From Pseudodesulfovibrio hydrargyri (GTDB lineage Bacteria; Desulfobacterota; Desulfovibrionia; Desulfovibrionales; Desulfovibrionaceae), in assembly GCF_001874525.1 (NCBI RefSeq), contig NZ_LKAQ01000001.1, positions 806,001 to 870,000 of the forward strand: a stretch of DNA of 64,000 nt, in the 5' to 3' direction. This document shows positions 17,266 through 27,278 of this stretch, one piece after another (position 1 is the stretch's first letter; each line of letters begins with the position of its first letter). A program made the translations under genes and the position numbers. Under the pieces are notes generated by a model that saw nothing but the letters and a program-made list of their open reading frames with translations, was not told the DNA's origin and did not search any database.

Positions 17266-20200
17266 ATGGCGGACACGAATATAAACCAGCTTCACGTTTC
17301 GCTTCCCGGAGCTGGGAACATACAGACCTACCACCTTGATGCCGACACCCCGGTCAAGTTCGATTTCGATCTGGCCAACGCGGTGTTCACCGGCGAGAAC
17401 GGCAACCTTGAAATCACCGTCGAGGGCGGCGGCACCGTTGTCCTCGAAAACTACGAACCCCTGGCCGACACGGGCGGCCTTCCGCTGTTCGAAATGCTCA
17501 ACGGCGAGCAGGTGGCCGGAGATGTCTATCTCTTCGCCTTCGAGGGCGCGGACCAGAACGCCGACCTGGAGACAGCGGCGGCCGGAACCACGGGTAGCTC
17601 GGGCGCGGGCCAGTACAATGACGACGCGGGCACGCTCTCGGCCGGCATCAACGCCCTGGGCGGCCAGGACGACGCTTACGGCACGCACGCCTTCCCGACC
17701 ATCGGCGGCGTCCTTGGCCGGTTCGCCCCCATCGCCAACGACGACTTCGCGTCCATCGACGAACAGGGCGATGCCGACTTCTCCGTCGGCCGCCACGTCA
17801 TCTTTGTGGACAGCCTGGAAGACTATCAGGAAGCCGTGGCCCTCCACGCCGGCGGCGAAGGTTCCGCGCTGAGCGAATTCTTCCCCCTGTCCACGGGCGG
17901 CGGGTTCTACATCGATTACCCCAATCCCCCGCAGACGGACGAGACCATCCAAGGCAACGTCATCGACAACGACGTCGACCCGGACGGCCCCCAGAGCCAG
18001 TTGTCCATGTACACCGTGGATTATGACGGCGTGAACCATGACGGCGTGGACCCGGCCGCAGTGCAGATCACGTCCGACGACATCGTGATCGTGGGCAAGT
18101 ACGGCGTGCTGGTCGTGGATCCCGACGGCCACTGGGAATACACCCTGAACCAGGAATGGGCCGACGCGCTCAACGAGGGCGAATCCTACGACGAGATCTT
18201 TCATTACAACATCACCGATTCCGACGGGCTCGTCTCCAACACCGCCACCCTGACCATCACGGTCAACGGCGCCAACGACATGCCCGTGGCCCACGACGAC
18301 CTGAACGTACAGGCCGTGGAGGGCGGCGACTCCACCGACTACGGCCTGCACGCCAGCGTGCACGACGCCGACCTTAATGGCGGCGCGGGCGGCGACGTGG
18401 CCGTGCACGACAGCGACCATCACGACTACACCCAGGACGGCTCCGTCGTGGTCCACGGCAACGTCCTGTCCGGTGACGACGCGGGCTCCGTGGCCGACGG
18501 CGACGTGGACAGCGGCGACTCCCCGGACGGCCAGACCATGTTCGTGGTCGGCGTCTACTCCCACGCCACCGAAACCATGGACTATGTCCTGCCCGACGAG
18601 CAGAACGGCGACTTCACGCCCACGGCCGAGCAGGCCTATGACCAGGCCCATATGGACCCGAGCGCTTCGGTCACGGTCAACGGCGAGTTCGGCGTGCTGA
18701 CCATCCACGCGGACGGCTCCTACGACTACCGGCTCTACACGCCCAAGGACGGCGACGCCTACAACGCCCTCAACGCCCTCAACTACGGCAGCGAGGACAA
18801 CGTGGACGCCTTCTCCTACGGAATCATGGACGACTCCGGGGCCTTCAGCTACGCCAACATCTCCTTCACGGTGAACGGCGCCAACGACGCGCCCGTGGCC
18901 AATGCCGACCAGAACAACGTGGCCGAATTCGGCATCAGATTCGAGGGCGACGCCGACTACTCGGCCGTGGTCTCCGGCAACGTCGTCACCGGCGACGCGC
19001 ACGGCGGCGTGGCCGACACCGACGTGGACGACACGCGGATGTTCGTGTCCACGATCTCTTCCCAGACCGACCACAACGGCACCCTGTACACCGACGACAA
19101 CATGGACCCGGACGGCTCCGTGACCATCGACGGCGAATACGGCACCCTGACCATCCATGCCGACGGCAGCTACGACTACGCGCTGCACAACGAGTGGGAC
19201 AACGTCCAGGCCCTGCAGGAAGGCGAAGTGAAGAGCGACGTCTTCACCTACACCCTGACCAACCCCTACGCCGACGGCGTGTACAGCGAACCCGCCACCC
19301 TGACCATCAACGTGACGGGCTCCAACGACGCCCCGGTGGCCATGGCCGACACCAACGCACTGACCGAATCCGTGGACCTCGACCCCGCCGCCAGCGTGAG
19401 CGGCAACGTGCTGGCGGGCGACGCGCACGGCGGCGTGGCCGACACCGACGTGGACAACGAGGTCGACGACTTCACCATCACCTCGGTCACCGGCCACGGC
19501 GGGACCGACTCCGACGCAACCGGCGGATTCGACATCGTCGGCCAATACGGCACCCTGCACATGAACGCCGACGGGTCCTACACCTACACCGAGAACCCGG
19601 CCGCCACCGGCTTTCTGAACAACGACAGCGAGCCGGTCAGCGACGTTTTCACCTACACCATGACCGACAACGCGGACGGCCATCCCGGCACCGCTTCCGC
19701 CACCCTGACCATCACCATCAACGGGGCCAACGACGCCCCCACGGCCATGGCCGACACCAATTCCCTGACCGAATCCGTGGACGGCGCGGACGCCGCCAGC
19801 GTGAGCGGCAACGTGCTGGCGGGCGACGCGCACGGCGGCGTGGCCGACACCGACGTGGACAACGAGGTCTCCGACTTCACGGTCACCGGAGTGGCCGGCC
19901 ACGGCGGGACCGACAACGACGCTTCCGGCGGATTCGACATCGTCGGCCGCTACGGCACCCTGCACATGAACGCCGACGGGTCCTACACCTATACCGAGAA
20001 CCCGAACGCGACCGATCACCTGAACAGCGACAGCGACCCGGTCACCGACGTCTTCACCTACACCATGTCCGACAACCAGAGCGGCGACGCCAAGGAAAGC
20101 TCCGCCACCCTGACCATCACCATCAACGGGACCAACGACGCCCCCACGGCCTCCGACGACTACAACCTGGCCAAGGAAGCGGGCTTCTACACCGACGGCT

Positions 20201-23200
20201 TCGACGCCTCCGGCAACGTCATCCACGGCATGGACCTGCCCATTCTTGGCAACATCGGCGGCGATTCCGACGTGGACAACACCGACCTGACCGTGACCCA
20301 CGTCTCCTCGGTCGGCAACGCGGGCAGCGAGGCCGACGTCAGCGGGACCACGGCCGTCACCGGCCTGTACGGCACCCTGTACATCGAGGCCGACGGCTCC
20401 TACCACTACGAGGTCGACAACGATGTCGCGATCGTCAATGAACTGAACGTGCTCGACCATCCCACGGACAGCTTCACCTACACCGTGTCCGACGGCATGG
20501 GCGGCACCGACACCGCGACCCTGCACATCGAAGTCTGGGGTTCCGACGACGCGCCCACGGCCGTGGACGACGTCAACACCGGCTCGGTGGTCGAGGCGGG
20601 CGCGGACGAGGCGGGCAACCAGTTCGCCCACGGATTCGTCCTGGCCAACGACAGCGACGTGGACAGTTCCGTCATCTTCGTGACCAAGGCCGGCGCCGGA
20701 GCCGAAGGCTCGGAAACCGGCGGCCAGGCGGGCTCGCACCTCTTCGGCTGGGCCTCGATCGAAGGCCAGTACGGCACCCTGTACTTCAAGCCCTCGGGCG
20801 AATACCGGTACGAGCTGAACAACAACGACCCCGACACCCAGGCCCTGGCCGAGGGCCAGGTGGTCCACGACGAGTTCAACTACACCGTCAGCGACCTCCT
20901 CGGCGCGACCGACACGGCCACCCTGTCCATCGAGGTCACCGGCTCCAACGACGCGGCCACGATCACCGGCGACTCCACCGGGGCCGTGACCGAGGACGTG
21001 AACGTCACCTCCGGAGGCCTCTTGACCGATTCCGGCCAACTGTTCGCCTCGGACGCGGACAACCCGGACAACCTGTTCCAGGCCGACACCATCACCGATT
21101 CCCAGGGCGGCACCTTCCACATCAACGCGGACGGCACCTGGAGCTATGAAATCGACAACGGCTCGGTCCAGCACCTGGGCGAAGTGGACGGCGTGAACAG
21201 CGGCTTCTCCAACGATTTCACCGTGCGCTCCGCCGACGGCACCGAGCACACCGTGACCGTGACCGTGGGCGGCGAGAACGACGCCCCGCTGGGCGCGGAC
21301 TTCTCGGTCCACGGCAACGCCTACGGCGAGCCCGTGCACATCGACTTCGACCAGGCGCCCATCACCGACGTGGAGGACGACCACGACACGGGCGACGACC
21401 TGGACACCGGCGTGGTCATCACCGGCCTGCCGGACCACGGCACGCTCTACTACGACGGTCATGAAGTGACCCAGGACGACGTCGACAACTCCACCCGTTT
21501 CGACGACCTGGACAACTTCACCTACAAGGGCGACGCGCCCGCGGGCCAGGGCGTGCTCATCGGCTCCCGCCTGGCCGAGGACGCCGGGCTGGACACCTGG
21601 GGCGAGCGCGTGAACGGCTCCACCCGCCAGCTGTCGGTGGATACCGATGGCGACGGCTCCGCCGACGTTACCGTCACCACCCATATCAGCTCCGGCAACC
21701 TCAAGGTCTACTCGGACCAGCAGAGCCACATCGACCACGGGCTGGCCAACTCGAGCAACAACGGGCTGGATGCGGGCGAGACCCTGACCATGACCTTCGA
21801 GGGCAGGGACGTGTCCTACGCCGACATCGGCTTCGGCGGCCTGGGCAGCTACTTCGACCACGGCGGTCAGCAGAACGGCCAGGCCACCTGGGCCGTGTAC
21901 GACGGCGATCAGCTGATCGCCTCGGGCACGGTCGACAACTCGGTCATGACCTGGACCAACGCGGTCACCGGCCAGTCCGGGACCATCGGCGGCGGCGACG
22001 GCGACACCTTCCAATCCCTGGTCCTCGACCAGACCATCCTGGGCGGCGAGCACTTCGACAGGATCGTCTTCGGCACCACCGAAGACGGCCCGCGCGACTG
22101 GAACGCCAACTGGGAGCTCCAATACGTGGACGTGGAGTTCGCCGGAAACGACACCATCACCTACCGGCCCATCGACAGCGAGGGGCAGGTCAGCGACAGC
22201 GACTACACCGTGACCGTGGACGTGCTTCCCGGCCAGGCCAACGAGGACCCGACCGCCGTGAACGACGCGGCCTCGGTCCACGAGCCCAACACCGACGGCC
22301 TGGACCACTCGGTCTCGGCCAATGTCCTGTCCAACGACGTGGACGCGGACAACACGCCCGGCGAGATGTCCGTGACCAAGGTGACCTTCGGCGACACCAC
22401 CGTGGACTTCGCGAACCACCAGATCACCGGCAGCCATGCCGAGTGGGGCTCGGACGGCACCGCGGTCATCCACGGCGAGCACGGCGACCTGGTCATCGGC
22501 GCGGACGGCGACTACACCTACACCGCCACGGACGACACCCTGGCTCCAGGCGACGCGCCCACCGAGACCTTCACCTACACCATGACCGACGGCGACACCG
22601 TGGACAACGATCCGGCGGCGCAGACCGCCAACCTGGTCATCACGGTGAACGGCCTGAACGACGCGCCCGACGCGGTGGACGACGGCGTGCCCGGCCTGAC
22701 CGGCGCGACCCACGACGTGGCCTTGAACATCGCCAACGGGTTCACGGCCGACGGCATCACCATCGTCGAGGACCAGACCACGGACCACACGGTCATCCAT
22801 GACACCTTCGGCCTGGGCGTGAAGACCGGCCCCGGCGACAACTCGGCCATCGACACAACCCAGGGCGCGGAAAAGGTCACCTTCCAGTTCGACGACCCGC
22901 AGGCCCATGCGACCATCACCCTGGCCGACTTCAACAACACGGACCATGACGACGACGCGATCATCACCCTGCTGAACGCGGACGGCGAGGTGGTCGGGAC
23001 CTACAACGTGGGCGTGGACCAGACCGACCCGACCATCGACCTGACCGGCTCCGAGCCGTTCGTGTACGTGGTCGTGGAACCGGCCGGCAGCTCCGAGGAC
23101 GGCTTCTACGTCCAGTCCATCTCCGGCCAGGTGACCGACTACTCGTCCACGGACGGGGCCATCGTGGTGGCCGAGGACTCCTCGATCTCCATCGACGTCC

Positions 23201-26200
23201 TGGCCAACGACACCGATCCGGACCTGCCCAACGACCACCTGTCCATCACCGGCCTGGGCGACCCGGCGCACGGAACCGTCGCGCTGGTGAACGGCGAGGT
23301 CGTCTACACCCCGAACGCCGATTACAACGGCCCGGACTCCTTCACCTACACCATCACCGACGACCATGGCGCCACGGACACGGCCACGGTCTACCTGAAC
23401 GTGACCCCGGTGAACGACGCGCCGGTCGCGGCGAACGACACCGTCACCGTGCTTGAGGACCACACCGCCAGCGGCAACGTCATCCAGGGCGCGGGTTCCG
23501 AACACCTCGGCCAGGATACCGACGCGGACGGCGACACGCTGACCGTGACCGGTTTCACGGTCCAGGGCGACGCCACCCCCCATGCGGCGGGCGAGACCGC
23601 GCACATCGACGGCGTGGGCGACCTGGTCATCAACGCCGACGGCTCCTACACCTTCACCCCGGCGGCCGACTACGACGGCGACGTGCCCACGGCCACCTAC
23701 ACCGTGACCGACGGCAACGGCGGCTACGCCTCGGCGAACCTGGCCATCGACATCACCCCGGACAACGACGCCCCGACCATCGACCTGTCCGCGGGCACGG
23801 TCACCTTCGTGAGCGAGGACGCGGGCAACAACAACATGGTCGGCATCTACGAACTGGACGGTGACGGCCACCCGACCAACCCGCAGATCATCCTGGTCGA
23901 TTCGAACAGCGGCACCGACGGCCAGCTCCTGGCCACCTTCGGCGACGGCCAGGAACTGCACTACTTCCTGATCCCGAACACCAACGTCGGCAACGGCGTC
24001 CCGACCTTTGTCCCGAACGGCTCCGGCGGGTGGGACATCTCCTTTGACGGCGGGGCCACCTCCCACGAGGTCCGGTTCGACGACGCGGGCATCAACAACA
24101 ACCCGGAAGACACCTTCCGGATCGAGACCGACGCCAACGGCCGGGTCATTCATGTGGATGACCAGATGCTGACCGGCGACCCGCGGGATGTGGACGATGA
24201 CGACGACTTCAACGACCTCGTCATCCGGGAAAACGACCATGCGGGCACCGGATTCGAGAACACCTTTGTCGAAGACGGCGGCCCGGTGCACATCACCGGC
24301 GAGGTGAACATCTCGGACGCGGACTCCACGCACATGTCCCAGGCGGTCATCACCCTGACCAACGCCCACGACATGGATTCCCTGAACATCGACACCAGCG
24401 CCCTGCCCGGCGGCATCACCGCCACGATCGACGGCAACCGGATCATCCTGTCCGGCGACGCGCCGATCTCGGACTACGAGTCCGCCATCGAGCGGATCAC
24501 CTTCTCCAACGGCTCGGACGACCCGGACGCCAGCGACCGGCTGATCGACGTCCAGGTCTGGGACGACGCATCCGACCCGACGGGCGCGCCGAGCAACGTG
24601 GCCACTTCCGTGATCCACGTGGTCCCGGTGGACGACAACACCCCGCCCGTGGCCGTGGACGACACCGGCTCGGGCTCGGGGACCATCACCGGCGACGGCG
24701 GCGTGATCGGCACCGTGGAAGGCTCCGACGCGTTCCACCTGGTGGCCCAGGAGTTCGACGCCCAGTCCGGCAAGTGGGTCCAGGCCACCCTGGAACACTG
24801 GGGCAACGGCAACGGCAGCCATTACGGCGTCGAATCCGCCTCCGGCGGTAACGGCAAGAGCGGCGACGACAAGTTCATCGAGAACGACGGCAATGCCGAG
24901 CGGCTGCTCATCCAGTTCGACGACCCGCAGGAGTCTGTCAGCCTCAAGTTCACCGGCGACGGCAACGGCCAGGAATCCCTCCAGGCCTGGGACCCCGACG
25001 GCAACCCGATCACAGACCTGACCATCAGCGAGTCCGGGGACGTGGTCACAGTGACCAGCTCCACCGCCGTCATCGGCACCGTGGTGGTCATGGCCGATCC
25101 CGACGACCCGAACGCCTCGGTGGCTCTCAAGGAAGTCCACGGCTCCGATCCGGTGGACCACCTGTCCGGCACCTATGAAGCGGCCGTGATCACCGGCAAC
25201 GTGCTGGCCAACGACCACGACGCCCAGGATACCGACTACACCGACGGCCCGGGCTTCCCGGCCGGTTCCACGGAACTCACCGTCACCGGCGCGGCCGCGG
25301 GCGACCTGGACGACCTGACCCAGGCCCAATACGACCAGCACCTGGCCGACGGCGACTTCAACGGCGACTCCGGGACCTTCAGCCTGGGAGACGACGGCGT
25401 GGGCGCGACCGTCCACGGCCAGTACGGCGACCTGCTCATCGCCGAGGACGGCTCCTACACCTACACCACCCATGACGGTCTGCCCGCGGGCGACTACACC
25501 GAGTCCTTCACCTACCAGGTGTCCGACACGGACGGGGCCGTGGACTACGGCGTGATCGAGGTCAACGCGACCATCAACACCCTGGTCGCCCACGCGGACC
25601 TCGGCCACGGGGCCATGGTCACCGATACCCTGGAGCCCGCCTACCAGTGGCAGAGCGGCTGGGGACACGACATCAACTTCGCCAACCAGACCGACGGCAA
25701 CCCCAACGAATGGCAGACCCTGGCCCACGACATGGGCCTCAAGGTGTCCGCCACCATCGACGGCTTCCCGGCCTGGGTGGGCGAAGTGGAGGGCCTCGGC
25801 ATCGGCGTGAACACCCCGCTCGTCCCCGACAGCCATGAGATCGAAAACGGCCCGCTGTACCGCGAGGCCCTGACCCTCGAGTTCGGCGACGAGGGCAAGA
25901 GCCTGCCCGAGCAGCTCTACCTGATGCTGAACAACGTCGAGACCGGCGAAGACGTGATCTTCACCATCACGGACAGCAACGACCATACGTTCACCGTGCA
26001 CGTCGGCGCGGGCGGCAACAACGCGACCTATACCGACGGAACGGGCACGGTGGTGCTGACCAAGGCCAATAACAACCAATACTACATCACCGGCAGCCAC
26101 GGGGACCTCGACGGCTCGGGCGAACTGCTTATCAAGTCCGTGACCATCGGCGGCGCGTGGCACACCCGGTTCTCGCTCAACTACATCAACGCCACCACCG

Positions 26201-27198
26201 GCGGAGAGTGGGTCCGGAACGGCACCACAGGCGAACTGACCCTGCCGTCCGTGACCGGCTCCCTGTTTGCCAACGTCTACAGCTCGGACGACGCGGCCAT
26301 GACCGCGGCCATCGTGGGCTCGGGCGTGGGAACATGGGGCACCCTGGAGATCGCGGCCAACGGCGAGTGGACCTACACCCCGAACGAGAACGCCCACTCC
26401 ATCACCACGAGCGGGCTGACCGAACCCACCGTAGAGCAATTCACCTACCAGGTGACCGACTCCCACGGCCTGACCGACACCGCGACCCTGTACGTCCCGG
26501 TCCACGTCAACGCCTCGACCTTCAGCGGCTCGGACGGAGCCGACCAGTTCACCGGCACCGACGGCAGCGACCTGATATACGGCCACGGCGGCAACGACGT
26601 CATCAACGGCCATGCGGGCAACGACTTCCTGTACGGCGGTGCGGGCGACGACACCATCGACGGCGGCGCGGGCCACGACTTCATCAGCGGCGGCGACGGC
26701 AACGACGTCCTGCACGGCGGGGACGGCAACGACTACCTGTTCGGCGGCAACGGCAACGATGTCCTGTGGGGCGGAGCCGGGAACGACGTCATCCACGCCG
26801 GTGCGGGCGACGACACCGTGTTCGTCAGCTCGGGCCACGACACCGTGACCCTGGGCGCGGGCGCGGACACCATCATGGTCGACCCCGGCTACCTGACCGC
26901 CGGCCACGGCGGCGGGGACATGACCGTGACCGACTTCAACATCGGCGAGGGCGACCAGCTCGACCTGAGCGGCCTGTCCGGCGGCCTGGTGGACGTCACC
27001 TCCGCCGGGGACAGCGGCGACCTGGTGGTGACCATCGGCAACGTGAACCCGGCCGGAGACGACATCACCATCACCCTCCAGGGCGTGCTGCCCCCGTCCC
27101 ACGACGCGGTCGACCACCAGGTGGACCTGTCCGCCACCGGCGAGGACCTGAACACGGTGATCCAGCACATCATAAACTCCGGGGGGCACTCCTCCTAG
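17266..27198 (+). CDS. giant VCBS/RTX adhesin with LapG-type cleavage site, 3310 aa
   Basis: This is a LapA-like surface adhesin. The start at 17266 was chosen because the sequence CAGGAG-TTCACC-ATGGC matches the start of the 797-aa paralogue; an upstream ATG would add 21 unrelated residues. Residues 1-100 form the shared N-terminal retention module, followed by TAAAG at 103-107, which fits the [TAP]AA[GV] target of LapG proteases. Many VCBS/cadherin-like repeats follow (hallmark GxYGTLxxxADGSYxY), including two nearly identical 135-aa units at residues 687-956. A DUF4114 module lies at about 2170-2320, RTX calcium-binding repeats at about 3089-3195 and a type I secretion signal at the C-terminus. 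The protein is very acidic and lacks a Sec signal. It probably mediates attachment and biofilm formation. Confidence 0.92.
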   Translation: MADTNINQLHVSLPGAGNIQTYHLDADTPVKFDFDLANAVFTGENGNLEITVEGGGTVVLENYEPLADTGGLPLFEMLNGEQVAGDVYLFAFEGADQNADLETAAAGTTGSSGAGQYNDDAGTLSAGINALGGQDDAYGTHAFPTIGGVLGRFAPIANDDFASIDEQGDADFSVGRHVIFVDSLEDYQEAVALHAGGEGSALSEFFPLSTGGGFYIDYPNPPQTDETIQGNVIDNDVDPDGPQSQLSMYTVDYDGVNHDGVDPAAVQITSDDIVIVGKYGVLVVDPDGHWEYTLNQEWADALNEGESYDEIFHYNITDSDGLVSNTATLTITVNGANDMPVAHDDLNVQAVEGGDSTDYGLHASVHDADLNGGAGGDVAVHDSDHHDYTQDGSVVVHGNVLSGDDAGSVADGDVDSGDSPDGQTMFVVGVYSHATETMDYVLPDEQNGDFTPTAEQAYDQAHMDPSASVTVNGEFGVLTIHADGSYDYRLYTPKDGDAYNALNALNYGSEDNVDAFSYGIMDDSGAFSYANISFTVNGANDAPVANADQNNVAEFGIRFEGDADYSAVVSGNVVTGDAHGGVADTDVDDTRMFVSTISSQTDHNGTLYTDDNMDPDGSVTIDGEYGTLTIHADGSYDYALHNEWDNVQALQEGEVKSDVFTYTLTNPYADGVYSEPATLTINVTGSNDAPVAMADTNALTESVDLDPAASVSGNVLAGDAHGGVADTDVDNEVDDFTITSVTGHGGTDSDATGGFDIVGQYGTLHMNADGSYTYTENPAATGFLNNDSEPVSDVFTYTMTDNADGHPGTASATLTITINGANDAPTAMADTNSLTESVDGADAASVSGNVLAGDAHGGVADTDVDNEVSDFTVTGVAGHGGTDNDASGGFDIVGRYGTLHMNADGSYTYTENPNATDHLNSDSDPVTDVFTYTMSDNQSGDAKESSATLTITINGTNDAPTASDDYNLAKEAGFYTDGFDASGNVIHGMDLPILGNIGGDSDVDNTDLTVTHVSSVGNAGSEADVSGTTAVTGLYGTLYIEADGSYHYEVDNDVAIVNELNVLDHPTDSFTYTVSDGMGGTDTATLHIEVWGSDDAPTAVDDVNTGSVVEAGADEAGNQFAHGFVLANDSDVDSSVIFVTKAGAGAEGSETGGQAGSHLFGWASIEGQYGTLYFKPSGEYRYELNNNDPDTQALAEGQVVHDEFNYTVSDLLGATDTATLSIEVTGSNDAATITGDSTGAVTEDVNVTSGGLLTDSGQLFASDADNPDNLFQADTITDSQGGTFHINADGTWSYEIDNGSVQHLGEVDGVNSGFSNDFTVRSADGTEHTVTVTVGGENDAPLGADFSVHGNAYGEPVHIDFDQAPITDVEDDHDTGDDLDTGVVITGLPDHGTLYYDGHEVTQDDVDNSTRFDDLDNFTYKGDAPAGQGVLIGSRLAEDAGLDTWGERVNGSTRQLSVDTDGDGSADVTVTTHISSGNLKVYSDQQSHIDHGLANSSNNGLDAGETLTMTFEGRDVSYADIGFGGLGSYFDHGGQQNGQATWAVYDGDQLIASGTVDNSVMTWTNAVTGQSGTIGGGDGDTFQSLVLDQTILGGEHFDRIVFGTTEDGPRDWNANWELQYVDVEFAGNDTITYRPIDSEGQVSDSDYTVTVDVLPGQANEDPTAVNDAASVHEPNTDGLDHSVSANVLSNDVDADNTPGEMSVTKVTFGDTTVDFANHQITGSHAEWGSDGTAVIHGEHGDLVIGADGDYTYTATDDTLAPGDAPTETFTYTMTDGDTVDNDPAAQTANLVITVNGLNDAPDAVDDGVPGLTGATHDVALNIANGFTADGITIVEDQTTDHTVIHDTFGLGVKTGPGDNSAIDTTQGAEKVTFQFDDPQAHATITLADFNNTDHDDDAIITLLNADGEVVGTYNVGVDQTDPTIDLTGSEPFVYVVVEPAGSSEDGFYVQSISGQVTDYSSTDGAIVVAEDSSISIDVLANDTDPDLPNDHLSITGLGDPAHGTVALVNGEVVYTPNADYNGPDSFTYTITDDHGATDTATVYLNVTPVNDAPVAANDTVTVLEDHTASGNVIQGAGSEHLGQDTDADGDTLTVTGFTVQGDATPHAAGETAHIDGVGDLVINADGSYTFTPAADYDGDVPTATYTVTDGNGGYASANLAIDITPDNDAPTIDLSAGTVTFVSEDAGNNNMVGIYELDGDGHPTNPQIILVDSNSGTDGQLLATFGDGQELHYFLIPNTNVGNGVPTFVPNGSGGWDISFDGGATSHEVRFDDAGINNNPEDTFRIETDANGRVIHVDDQMLTGDPRDVDDDDDFNDLVIRENDHAGTGFENTFVEDGGPVHITGEVNISDADSTHMSQAVITLTNAHDMDSLNIDTSALPGGITATIDGNRIILSGDAPISDYESAIERITFSNGSDDPDASDRLIDVQVWDDASDPTGAPSNVATSVIHVVPVDDNTPPVAVDDTGSGSGTITGDGGVIGTVEGSDAFHLVAQEFDAQSGKWVQATLEHWGNGNGSHYGVESASGGNGKSGDDKFIENDGNAERLLIQFDDPQESVSLKFTGDGNGQESLQAWDPDGNPITDLTISESGDVVTVTSSTAVIGTVVVMADPDDPNASVALKEVHGSDPVDHLSGTYEAAVITGNVLANDHDAQDTDYTDGPGFPAGSTELTVTGAAAGDLDDLTQAQYDQHLADGDFNGDSGTFSLGDDGVGATVHGQYGDLLIAEDGSYTYTTHDGLPAGDYTESFTYQVSDTDGAVDYGVIEVNATINTLVAHADLGHGAMVTDTLEPAYQWQSGWGHDINFANQTDGNPNEWQTLAHDMGLKVSATIDGFPAWVGEVEGLGIGVNTPLVPDSHEIENGPLYREALTLEFGDEGKSLPEQLYLMLNNVETGEDVIFTITDSNDHTFTVHVGAGGNNATYTDGTGTVVLTKANNNQYYITGSHGDLDGSGELLIKSVTIGGAWHTRFSLNYINATTGGEWVRNGTTGELTLPSVTGSLFANVYSSDDAAMTAAIVGSGVGTWGTLEIAANGEWTYTPNENAHSITTSGLTEPTVEQFTYQVTDSHGLTDTATLYVPVHVNASTFSGSDGADQFTGTDGSDLIYGHGGNDVINGHAGNDFLYGGAGDDTIDGGAGHDFISGGDGNDVLHGGDGNDYLFGGNGNDVLWGGAGNDVIHAGAGDDTVFVSSGHDTVTLGAGADTIMVDPGYLTAGHGGGDMTVTDFNIGEGDQLDLSGLSGGLVDVTSAGDSGDLVVTIGNVNPAGDDITITLQGVLPPSHDAVDHQVDLSATGEDLNTVIQHIINSGGHSS
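19324..20133 (+). repeat. tandem pair of 405-bp repeats inside the giant adhesin
   Basis: Units 19324-19728 and 19729-20133 are each exactly 405 bp (135 codons) and share long identical runs, for example the stretch encoding SGNVLAGDAHGGVADTDVDN. Other VCBS units in the gene are much more diverged. This marks a recent duplication and a likely site of copy-number change. Confidence 0.8.
26527..26850 (+). repeat. RTX nonapeptide repeat block in the giant adhesin
   Basis: Successive copies of GGxGxDxLx (for example GGDGNDVLHGGDGNDYLFGG) encode a calcium-binding beta-roll that folds outside the cell. The shorter paralogue has the equivalent block at about 15958-16185. Confidence 0.85.
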
Positions 27199-27208
27199 AC
27201 GGACGAAG

Positions 27209-27240
27209 CCCCCGGCCCGGCGAGACCGCCGGGCCGGGGG
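27209..27240 (+). terminator. strong hairpin after the giant adhesin gene
   Basis: A perfect 14-bp GC stem (CCCCCGGCCCGGCG / CGCCGGGCCGGGGG) has a loop AGAC. A T run appears only 12 bases later. Some transcription may pass into the small secreted protein gene 39 bases downstream. Confidence 0.65.
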
Positions 27241-27278
27241 ACCAATACTGCATTTTTCTCCTATACAAGGAGACCAAT

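Noticed and set aside
17248..27189. A 3313-codon open frame on the minus strand opposite the giant adhesin
   Set aside because: It is a shadow of a GC-rich, repetitive coding sequence; its composition (Val/Gly/His/Asp-rich repeats) mirrors the sense repeats, and it has no start signal or family resemblance. The same holds for the 891-codon frame opposite the 797-aa gene.
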